Source: Hypsibius dujardini (lineage: Eukaryota > Tardigrada > Eutardigrada > Parachela > Hypsibiidae). From it: DNA of 26,963 bases. A program made the position numbers and the translations under genes. The stretch is taken from contig LRSR01014815.1 in NCBI GenBank assembly GCA_001579985.1, positions 1 through 26,963 on the forward strand, in the 5' to 3' direction. The notes below the pieces were generated by a model. The model saw only the letters and a list, made by a program, of their open reading frames with translations. It searched no databases and was not told the DNA's origin. Positions within the stretch are counted from its first letter, which is position 1. Each line of letters starts with the position of its first letter. Shown here piece after piece: positions 10,328-19,100 of this stretch.

Positions 10328-10553
10328 ATGAAAACTCGAACACTCAAGAACTCGAAACGAGACACACTCAAGAACTCGAAATGAGGCACACTCAAGAACT
10401 CGAAACCAGGCACACTCAAGAACTCGAAACGAGACACACTCAAGAACTCGAAACGAGGCACGCTCAAGAACTCGAAACGAGGCACACTCAAGAACTCGAA
10501 ACGAGGCACACTCAAGAACTCGAAACGAGACACGCTCAAGAACTCGAAAAGAG
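10328..10553. repeat. 24-bp minisatellite, about 9 units
   Basis: Tandem 24-bp units close to CACTCAAGAACTCGAAACGAGG, with a few substitutions. The unit is a multiple of three and stop-free, so both strands stay open: an 8-residue HTQELETR repeat on the plus strand and SFRVLECA on the minus strand, inside a 135-codon minus frame. I treat these frames as repeat-driven. It lies about 270 bp downstream of the PTCD1 stop. Confidence 0.95.
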
Positions 10554-10820
10554 GCAATTAAGGAACCGTAGGTCTGTTTTCGATATCCTCTCCGCCAAAA
10601 GTATTTCTCTAAATCGTTTTTAAGACTCACTCAATCACACGGGCAGATGTCAAATTGCAGAAGTCCGCCATACCTTGAAACCAAAACCGTCTACCAAAAC
10701 AAACCGTCAACTGCTATAAACAAAATGGAAAAAACAAGCAAAGCAATCACTGGAAATACAGATTTCATCCTGTGCAGACAGTTTCCAAAGGATTAAATTG
10801 CAACAGAGCTCATTATTGGT

Positions 10821-11878
10821 CTACGCTAGTCGAGCAGTCTCCTCGGCACGGTGCAGCTTCAGCTGTTCCAGACTGGGCCAGGTCCTTCGGTATCCGTACT
10901 TCGTCCACGGATGTTCTTTCACTGGGGCGGCGGTTTTCATGAGCCAAGACTTATACATCCCGGTAAACTGGCGCCATCCGGCCTGGAAAGTATCCGATGT
11001 ATATACCCCGTTCACCGGAAGTCGTTTTTCCTACAGTACAACGAAAATTTGATTGTGAACTTGATCATGGACATGGTGATTCCGATTTTCATACCAGTTT
11101 TAGTAGTTCCTTGCGTGTTGCAATTCGGAAGGCTTCCAGACGATCCAGTATTCGCTCATCAGGTGAGACGTTATATTTCTCCATTCGATGTAAGATGAAC
11201 AAGAGATAAAACATATCCTTTCTGGCAATAGCGAGTCCACAGAAACTGCCGAAAATCTTGATGTTCGGCTTCAAGCCCCGATTCTGAAAGCAAAACAGCG
11301 CTGCAAGTCTCCACACCTGACGGTGTCTTGGATTTAAACTTGACTGTGTTGTGTGTCTTGGATTTAAGCCGACCGCGTATCTTGTTTTTCAATTTTGAGG
11401 TTGTTGACGTTAAAGACTAACCTTCATTTCCAGCAGCAGTTCCTCCGCATTTGCTTGTGTCCTACAACCGAAGGCCAAGCAGCCAAAAGTCATCTCGTTC
11501 ACCAACAAGCCCCGCTCCTCGATAAGTCGAAAAATGTCCTGAAACGACAGATTCTAAACGCCGACACACAGTCAAAAGACCAACCACACAGTGAAAAAAG
11601 AAACATACCAAAGCGCCGTCCATGTCCTGTCGAGCAGTTCGCTTCCTGATGAGTATATTATAAAAGTCAGTATCCATTCGGATAGCCAAATCAATACCGA
11701 TCCGGATGACGGCTTCTTCGGCAGCGGCAGTGGGCGGAAGCACTTCAATCAGCTGAGTAAGAAAACTCTTGTCCGGAACAACGCCGTCCCGATGCATTCT
11801 AGCCAAGAAACCTGGATGAAAATACCATAATTCATTATACACGTAATACTCAGTGGCGAACTTCCCGGAGGACAAACT

Positions 11879-11909
<31 letters not shown>

Positions 11910-12734
11910 TAGGTAGACTGACAGATAGACAAACACACGGTGTTTTCCCCCATTCCCATCTATCTACCTAAATAGCCACCAAAAAGCTCCATGCGTTCGA
12001 TGGGAGTCTTTCCTTCGCGGAAAGCCACAATCTCCGATGTCTGTCCACGTTTTCTCGGCACCAACAAATCGGGAAGTAGACTGGAACTTTCGTTTACCAC
12101 AAGCAATTCCGACGAGGGAGAGACTTGGACATCTTGAGCGCCCACCGTCGTTGTCAGCTTCTCAAACCACAGTTTCTTTCTCCCGATCGGACTGGTACTC
12201 CATTGTTTCCACTCCGCCGCTGTTGTGCTAAATAAGGGTTTTTTCGGGTGGTCGCTCGACTCTGGGTCCTCCACCGTGATATCCTCAACCCGTGCTGGTC
12301 TTGCCGTTTCACTGTAAAACTTTTTGCTCCACTTGCTCTTAGGATAAGACTGAGCCACAAGCACCTGGTTAGTGACGGATTGAGCCCCACCATCATTTAG
12401 CGCGCTAGGCAGCGATCGAGGCTCAAACTCCCGCTCTTCCGGAATCCACACTTTCGGCGGATTTAGGGTTTGCTGGAATACGCTAAGAGTCTGCTGTGTT
12501 TCAACTTGACGAGGTGGTGGCAGGAGCTCTTTAGCAGCGCTTTCCGGGTCACCCAGACCACAGCTCCGCACGGCTTTCAGGAGCAGCTTGTACATGTACA
12601 GATCGGGCGTAGCACCTGACGCCAGCATAAGTCGCCAAACCTGAAAATTGACCGATGTACCAGTAGAGGTGCTGGAATCCAATGAGAGAATTTAACTCGA
12701 CAAATACAAAATTAAAGAAATGATGAATATCTGC

Positions 12735-12784
<50 letters not shown>

Positions 12785-14557
12785 GGATTTAGTCATGCCT
12801 GTCTAGCGATCAAGTGTTACTGTAATTTGCCGATTGTTGCATCCATTCCTTGGTATATCTGCTCTTCAGTTACCTTAATGGCGTGCTTCAAGCCCGAATG
12901 TTGGTCTGTAATGCAGGCCATGAGAAGAAACGAGAACGTGGAATCAGCAATGCAAATGCGATGAGTCACCATTTCGTCGGCCAACTGGAACGCCGTCACC
13001 ATGTCACCGGTACGTCCGAAAGCTGCGGACGAGACACCGGACATGTTCAAAACAGAAAAACGTCCCGACTAAATTGAACAAAGTAATTTCCCACCTTTTA
13101 TCATGCTGTGATATACTATTTGATTCGGTGTATGACCCTTGAGATGAAGCTCTTCTCTGAGCTTGTGCGCCTTTTTCAGTGCCTCTCCATGGAACTCCTT
13201 CGGGCATTCTGCGAAGGCGTTGAACACGCCCACATAAGTTGCATCCACAGGTTGGAACTCGTGCTGTTTCATCTGCATACAAAACGTAGCCAGATTACTA
13301 GATGGCAGAGTTCGAACCACTCTTTGACTGGGCGCAAGCAAAATTGGGTGGCCCGAGTTTGAGCCAAACACACAGTAATGTGGCCCGAGTTTGAGCCAAA
13401 CACTCAGTATTGTGGCCATGTGTGTATAACACGCCCATTACATATATTGTCCAATCCTTCAAAGCCCCCAATGTGCCCATCATGATATTACAATATTCAT
13501 TATCGCACTCACCTGAATAAACAGCGAGTAAGCCTTTTTGTAATAGCCGGCTCGCCCGCAAGCCGCTATCAACATGTCATACACCGTTCGCAGGGGCCGG
13601 ACATTATCTTCCGCGCGCATTTTAACCTCAAAAAATTCCAGAGCTTCCGGCAACTAAAAAGAAAAAACTGTGTTAGCTAGCGAAATCGAAACCCATTTAC
13701 CGGATTTCCATTCCTTCAACAGTTTAATCAACTGAAAGTACAATGGATGAAGCGCAAGTGACTCAATCAATCAATCAATTAATCAACTGAAAGTACAATG
13801 GATGAAGCGCAAGTGACTCAATCAATCAATCAACTGAAAGTACAATGGATAAAGCACAAGTGACTTAATCAATCAATCTACCGTGAGAGCAGTGCCGGTA
13901 AGCTCACCATCTCCTTCTGTATCAGTTTCTTCATCCGCAGTAAATACCACCACGGCCGTTGTCGAAACGGTAACACTGTCGGCAGCTCGTCCTGATTACC
14001 ATCGCGATACTCTTTTAGCTTATGATAATCCGGGTCGTCCATAATACCGAACAAGTCGTCCTCTCCGAGATATTCCGTCGCTACCGCTTGCACTGCAATC
14101 ATTGTTCAAAACTAACCTCCACCAAACGAATAGTTCAAATAAACAACATACCAGGCACTGCTGTTTCTTTCACTTCATGTCCCTTGGGGAGATTGTGTTT
14201 TGGAACCTCTTTTCGGCGATCGTTTTCCACGGGCGTTCTCTGTTGTCTTTTCTTTTCCATGCGACTTAATGAGCCGAAAACATCCGAGGACTCGTCCGTT
14301 GGTCCTGATACTGGTTCGGACACCATTCGTGAATAGGAATTTTGAGGGGGTGGATCGCGAATCTGCTGGGCCATACTGCTGAGCAGACGCCGAAGTATCG
14401 AGTCCGTCGGTTGATCGTTGATGTGGCTGATCGATCGGTTGATTGGGAGAATCCCTCCGGTGTAATGATGAAGTTGAGGTCGCTGCTGTGCGGTACAACG
14501 CCGCTGTGCGAGGAGAGACGGGCGACATACTTGCAGCCGACAAACTGCCCGCCGCAT
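10821..14557 (-). CDS. PTCD1: Pentatricopeptide repeat protein PTCD1, mitochondrial, 816 aa
   Basis: Mitochondrial matrix RNA-binding PPR protein. In mammals PTCD1 affects leucine tRNA levels, 16S rRNA maturation and large-subunit assembly. Ten minus-strand exons: 14557-14152, 14092-13908, 13653-13513, 13272-13095, 13022-12874, 12640-11968, 11811-11609, 11538-11422, 11283-11095 and 11030-10821; all GT-AG and in phase (2451 nt). The Arg-rich, acid-poor N-terminus suits a transit peptide, and an in-frame TAG lies 9 nt upstream of the ATG. Landmarks aligning with human PTCD1 are RPWWYLLRMKKLI, the PPR-like exons 3-5, TFSFLLMACI followed by VWRLML and CGLGDP, a low-complexity linker in exon 6, the second PPR block in exons 7-9, and a C-terminal region with KEHPWTKYGYR. 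It is longer than the human protein (700 aa), chiefly in the linker and N-terminus. Confidence 0.93.
11880..11909. repeat. GGCA microsatellite in PTCD1 intron 6
   Basis: About 30 bp of GGCA units on the plus strand (TGCC in the gene's sense), between exon 6 and exon 7. Confidence 0.9.
12738..12783. repeat. CTGT microsatellite in PTCD1 intron 5
   Basis: About 11 perfect CTGT units on the plus strand (ACAG in the gene's sense), inside the 233-bp intron between exons 5 and 6. Confidence 0.95.
13285..13427 (-). mobile_element. tRNA-like SINE candidate, copy 2, in PTCD1 intron 3
   Basis: Reverse complement of the repeat at 1699-1803. It carries the same A-box-like and B-box-like motifs (GGTTCGAACTC here), but a segment of about 38 bp containing the A-box region is duplicated in tandem (GTGGCCCGAGTTTGAGCC occurs twice). 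It fills most of the 240-bp intron 3 and ends within about 12 bp of the exon 4 acceptor. It is in the same transcriptional sense as PTCD1. Confidence 0.55.
13727..13879. repeat. Three-copy tandem repeat in PTCD1 intron 2
   Basis: Three copies of a unit starting ATCAACTGAAAGTACAATGG, at 13727, 13782 and 13829. Spacing is 55 and then 47 bp because the ATCA tail varies in length. The third copy carries several substitutions. Confidence 0.92.
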
Positions 14558-15142
14558 GACTAGCTAATGAAGAAAGTTTGTTTCCAGATGACAAATCACA
14601 TCAAGCCCAGAGAAACTAAAAAAACAGCTGTTCACAAATTTTCCGATGTGTCTGGCAGTCTGCTATTCGGGCGGTAATCAATCAATCAAAGGCTTTCAGG
14701 CATTTCGAACATAGCGTTAATATCGCTAGCATTTGATGTAAAACGGAACGGTTTTGAAGTAAGAACAGGCTATCGGGCATTAGTTTACCGAACTATCAGC
14801 CCTATGTCGTCCACGTCCGTCAATTAACCAATCAATCAATACATTTCCTTCCAATTCACGCACACTTCCGCTTCCGTTGATTTCTAATTTTCGATGAATG
14901 AATCTAAATTCCCACTAAATGCACCGGTATTTTATATTAGCAGTACTCTATTTCGGCATTTCTGTGTAACTACCAACAGGACATACGGATTACGAATGGA
15001 GAATATGACTCCCCGTGCTGATCTGATCGGACCCTCTACCTTTTACGGCCAGCGGCCGGCACAGAGTTAGAAACAGCGAAAGAACTTAAGCCAGACTTAA
15101 ATGTGTTGTGCATAGACTGACTATGATTGACTCATACATGTA
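14558..15142. other. PTCD1 upstream region
   Basis: Intergenic sequence upstream of the PTCD1 start, expected to contain its promoter and 5' leader. ATCA clusters lie near 14680 and 14825. I recognise no core promoter element or gene here. Confidence 0.4.
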
Positions 15143-15263
15143 CACACGTGGCAAAAATCTTGCGCTAACTGAGTTAAGCCATTACACTCGTTTCATGGCT
15201 GTTGTACACAGCCTCCGAGTTGAGCTGCTTAATTCGGTCAGCGCAAGTTTTTTGTCACGCTTG
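15143..15263. mobile_element. Nested-palindrome MITE-like element, copy B
   Basis: Nearly the reverse complement of copy A at 10022. The left arm begins CACACGTGGCAAAAATCTTG and the right arm ends CAAGTTTTTTGTCACG. The inner palindromes are GAGTTAAGCCATTACACTC (about 15171-15189) and CCGAGTTGAGC...TTAATTCGG (about 15215-15237). It sits in the gap between PTCD1 and MRPL17. Confidence 0.75.
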
Positions 15264-15386
15264 TATGGTACTAGGAGTTCTCATGCAAGTAACGATAATG
15301 GCAGTTATCTTCCGTTTCCCCGATCCCGTGACTTTAGTGTCAGCTCCAACATCGCGCCAGACCTCGTATTCATCTAATTATGATTT

Positions 15387-15392
15387 TTTATT
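15387..15392 (-). promoter_or_regulatory. Possible polyadenylation signal for MRPL17
   Basis: AATAAA on the minus strand about 195 nt downstream of the MRPL17 stop codon. It is the nearest such hexamer I see in that direction. Confidence 0.45.
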
Positions 15393-15584
15393 GGCGGTAT
15401 TACTCGTACAGTAATGTGATCTTGGTGTAGCCACTAGCCTTATTCATTGTACAGAATAATCGGGACATTGTCACAATGTTAAACTGCCGGAAATATTTTT
15501 GAACATTTCATACACACAATCCTCAGGGACGAGAGAGAAAAAACAGAAACAACGAGAAAAAAATCAAGGAGCAAACTTTTGAAT

Positions 15585-16414
15585 TCATATGCCGGTAGAA
15601 GTTGGTTCCTCGTCTGATACCGATGTGCCCTGATGCACCTCTGCCTGCGCTCTGATCTTTTGCCGCACGTAATCCCTCTTCGCCTCCGCCAAAAGGATAT
15701 TTGCCAACGAGCTCTTGTTGTCCAAATGCCGCGGCTCCACCGGCGGATACGGATTGCCCTTTAACTCCATCAGTATCCGCTTATGAGACATGTAGCTCTG
15801 CCGGCCCTCGGGCCTACTCGGCACATACCAAAGCTTCGTGTAGGGCGCCTCGAAACGTGCAAACCTAGGCACATACACCTAAGCAAAGAAATCAGACCAC
15901 TTATTTATGTACACTAAGAAAGGAGGATACAGTGTGCAACAAAGAAAATCGAATGGCCGAACGGGTTGGGATATTTAACCAGATGGGAGGATGCCCGTCA
16001 CTGACACGATCCACGGCAGTACCACTTATAAACCACAGAGTAAAAGTCCTTCCTTGCCATCTTATCTAACCAAGAGTGCCTCGTTCTCGTCTTCCATGAA
16101 CGTCCTACCTTAAACACCCGATGAATGAGGTCCTTCTCCAGCATCCAAAAGTCCATCAGCTCCATAGTCGGCTTGTGCTTTGGACCGTACCGCATCGCCT
16201 CCTGTAGCAACAGTTCCGCGTAGCCTTGCATTTCAAATGCCTTACTCTCGTTCATTTCCAATCGCTCATAGCGGAAGAGTCCGGTGACGAGCTGGCGTAG
16301 CACCGTCAAGCGTCCGGCACCGGTCTGGTCCGGCAGATTATGCGGCTCCACGTTGAGGTTCATCGGTCGTACACGTGCACGTAATCCGCCGGCGAGGGTG
16401 AGCTTGTTGTACAT
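15585..16414 (-). CDS. MRPL17: Mitochondrial large ribosomal subunit protein bL17m
   Basis: Structural protein of the mitochondrial 39S ribosomal subunit, homologous to bacterial L17. Two minus-strand exons, 16414-16109 and 15878-15585, join in phase 0 to give 199 aa (human about 175). The core LRQLVTGLFRYERLE, the GYAELLLQEA helix and MDFWMLEKDLIHRVFKV match the L17 fold. Exon 2 continues with PRFARFE, a LELKGNPYPP-like segment (LMELKGNPYPP) and a charged C-terminus. The basic, hydroxylated N-terminus could serve as a mitochondrial import signal. The frame has an in-frame TAA about 90 nt upstream of the ATG, which supports the start. It is co-oriented with PTCD1, about 1.0 kb upstream of that gene. 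Confidence 0.93.
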
Positions 16415-17730
16415 TTCTCCCCGATTTGTGAAATCGCAGCAGTGGGGGATTTGGCAAAATCCCTGTAGATCACGACTAACTGTGCGCTTCTTCTACGCCG
16501 ATTACACGAGACTGAGACCGCCGCCGTCTGGTAGGTCCCGATAGCTGTGGCGTGTGATGAAACTTCCGAATTCCCCGATTTCTACAAATAAGAAATGAAG
16601 CAAAAAACCGGTCAATCATCCAAGCAGATTATAGTTATAAGGGCCCCAAAAACCAAACAATAAACCAATCAACCGGCGCTGAGAAGAATATTCCACATAT
16701 TCCACAATGGCACAATCGATCAATCACGCAAAAAAACGTTCAATTCGGAAAAAAACGGTACGTCTGAATGTGATAAAGCATCACGCTACCATCGGGATCG
16801 GATCAGGAGAGCGCGCAGTCTGGAGTACCAAGACGGCGCCGGTACAAAATTGATTGATTGGCTGATCAATCAATCAATCAATCAATCAAATGTCCAACCG
16901 GAAAACGGCGTCGCACGATTTGAAACAGTACCGCTGTTTCCAGTCTTCAATAAATCGTCTCGTTTGCCTCGCGGTCGCTGGCCCTCTCTTTAATATTCGA
17001 ATCTCTATTCTCCCACTCCCACAAACAACCAAGCAATCGAACCGTGATTCAAATTATCCATTTATTCATCTATTTACAGTTTATTTTATTTCCATCTGAA
17101 AGCATTGATTGAACAACACAATTCACCAGTATTAAAATAAGCCAAACTACTAGTAAGTAGTAAAATATTATTTTATTATAGGAAAGATAAGGATTACTGC
17201 ACAGAACAGTAAACCATATCAAAAAACGAAATCTAAAGGTAGTCATCAATCAATCAATCGATCGATCGATCGATCGATCAAGCAAAAGCAGAAAACGCGC
17301 AAACTGGATTAATCAGTCAATCAATCATAGGAAGTAACGAATTATGAACCTTGAACAACACACTTGAGAACAACGCGAATTCCCCTTCAACACCACTCGC
17401 AAATTTGTCCTCTTAATTTTTCGGTATCCTCAAACAAATAACTAGATATAAAATTGGTCAACTATCAGCAGCCGGAATAAATCGTCCAAGAAAACGGAAA
17501 CGCAAACGCAAACCTGATCTTCTTGTTGGAGAAAATCACTCGCCGGTATGAAGGTTTCTCCTCCGACAACTCCAAGTCAATCCCGAAACAGCTCTCCTTT
17601 CCTGAATTTCGATTGTACAATGGGCGGGAAAATGGGGAATAAAAAAAACCGAGGATGGAGAATTGGAGATAAAGAAAACTAAAACCACGAAGTAGGCACG
17701 AAGTACTTAACTACTGGGGAAGAAAAGTAT
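16415..17730. other. MRPL17 upstream region with a possible leader exon
   Basis: An acceptor-like site at 16582-16583 (minus strand) is continuous with the MRPL17 first exon, so a 5' leader intron is possible. A candidate upstream minus-strand exon lies at 17601-17514. It is flanked by TTCAG and GTTTGC and reads as 29 sense codons (CFGIDLELSEEK...RRVIFSN), but I recognise no family. The rest is ATCA/ATCG-rich spacer with short runs near 16862-16888. Confidence 0.25.
17247..17281. repeat. ATCG microsatellite, self-complementary
   Basis: ATCAATCAATCG followed by about seven ATCG units. The unit is its own reverse complement with a shift, so the tract can fold on itself. Confidence 0.9.
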
Positions 17731-17959
17731 GAAGCAAAGTGTGTATTTCGGCTCACCCTTCACAAGGTAAATAAATCGGCTTACTCATAGGTTTCTCTTG
17801 GACGGCTGGTGCTTGATTGTTTGATTGTTTGAATTATATCCTAGTATACTATAGCACTTCTGGAAATCAAACAATCAAGCACCCGCCTCATAGAGAAATC
17901 CATGAGTGAGTCGATTTATCGATCAAGTGGAGGGTGAGCCGAAATACAGACTTTGCCTC
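17731..17959. mobile_element. 229-bp palindromic MITE-like element
   Basis: The left arm starts GAAGCAAAGTGTGTATTTCG and the right arm is its near-complement ending at 17959. The arms match over about 95 bp, including GGCTCACCC and GTGCTTGATTGTTTGAT, around a centre of about 35 bp near 17830-17860. There is no coding capacity. It differs from the 10022/15143/22257 family. Confidence 0.8.
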
Positions 17960-18382
17960 ATTCAGTGTAAGCAGTAGGACTGTTGAGTCTGTCGTGACGT
18001 CTGTTTTCGGCGACTTTTCGCAATCGTTCGCTCCTGTAACTATCATTTCGGGAAGCGTCCTAATAACAACCCAAATTTCCAGGTCGAAATTAGGCATTTT
18101 CCCTGTGGGGAATTAGTTAAAACTTTCTACTGCACCGCTTCTGGATGATTTTTGTTCGCGTGTTGTTAGAGGTGTTGCTTAAGTTAACGGTTATTGAGAT
18201 TTTCGTCGATTGATTGATCGATTAATTCCATTGATTAATTCCATTGATGAATTCCAATAGCTCCATCTATTGATTTCTCTCCATCGATTGATTGATTAAT
18301 GCTGCTTGTTAAAAAAAGTTTTGTTCGCGTTGCTGCAGGGTTTTTGTTCCCGTTTTTTAAGGGTTTTGCGGACACCAGGTAT
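17960..18382. other. Spacer, no supported gene
   Basis: A minus-strand open frame starts at an ATG at 18097 (MPNFDLEIWVVIRTLPEM...) and stays open for 69 codons, but its second half lies inside the palindromic element. I recognise no family and find no consistent donor. TTGATTGATT and ATTCCATTGAT words repeat near 18210-18290. Confidence 0.25.
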
Positions 18383-18537
18383 TAATACATATATATTATT
18401 ATTAATATTTATTTATTTTTAATTATTAGTATTAATATTTATATTAGTAATAATATTAGTATTTTAATACATACATATATTAATTATTATTATTATTATT
18501 ATATTATTATTATATTAATACACCATGTACCTACTAA
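18383..18537. repeat. AT-rich low-complexity tract
   Basis: About 150 bp built of ATTAATATTT, ATTATT and ATACATATAT words with almost no G or C. Probably simple-sequence DNA; no regulatory role is evident. Confidence 0.9.
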
Positions 18538-18609
18538 TACATGGTGTTCGTCGTGCCTTTGGTGTTGCTTAATGGTTCAGGCTATGCCATTGGATCGATT
18601 GGTTGATTA

Positions 18610-18969
18610 ATGTCTCTTGTGAACGAATTTTTGTTCCCCTTGTTCCGTGGCTGGGAATTTTCTAAAATTCAGAGCTGTACTGTACTAGCAAACCGCCGAG
18701 AAATCTTGAAATCAGCTGAAGCGGTTCAATTGTACAGAACACTGTCACATCTTTCCTCCCAGACACATCACAAAAGAATGGGATACATCAAAGCAGATCA
18801 CGCGGGCACGAAAACGTCTTGGAGTTATAGAGCTCTAAGTCTAAAAGACATTACTCGCAAGAATCATATTGTTAAATTACATGGAATGTACCTCCACCAA
18901 AGGAGCCCGACGAATGCAACGCAACAATACATGCACATCTACTCCACAGGGCGCCGCAGGAATAAATAA
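18610..18969 (+). other. Orphan open frame, 119 codons
   Basis: The longest unexplained plus-strand frame in the window, ATG to TAA. It is Ser/His/Lys/Arg-rich with no signal peptide, membrane segment or recognised motif. The stop codon falls just before the 23-bp array at the end of the V-ATPase gene, so it overlaps that gene's 3' flank in antisense. It may be chance. Confidence 0.2.
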
Positions 18970-18984
18970 GAAAAAAGGACAATT

Positions 18985-19100
18985 TCTTGACGTCCCTTAA
19001 GAGGATTTCTAGACGTCCCTTAAGAGGATTTCTTGACGTCCCTTAAGAGGATTTGATAACGTCCCTTAAGAGGATTTGATAACGTCGGTGACAACGTCGG
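18985..19100. repeat. 23-bp tandem array across the V-ATPase C stop codon
   Basis: About five units of period 23, close to GACGTCCCTTAAGAGGATTT plus three bases, with the unit start repeating at 18989, 19012, 19035, 19058 and 19081. The two innermost units read GATAACGTC rather than CTTGACGTC. On the minus strand the last codons and stop (19066-19068) of V-ATPase subunit C lie in the array. Confidence 0.93.

Noticed and set aside
14175-14594. Alternative start of PTCD1 at 14594 in another frame (MSSGNKLSS...)
   Set aside because: That frame ends in exon 1 and does not splice in phase to the conserved exon 2. The frame starting at 14557 does, and has an Arg-rich N-terminus.
16490-16581. Coding exon reading IGEFGSFITRHSYRDLPDGGG upstream of MRPL17
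   Set aside because: Its phase does not fit the only candidate upstream exon (17601-17514), and it is in the leader region of MRPL17 with an in-frame stop before the MRPL17 ATG.
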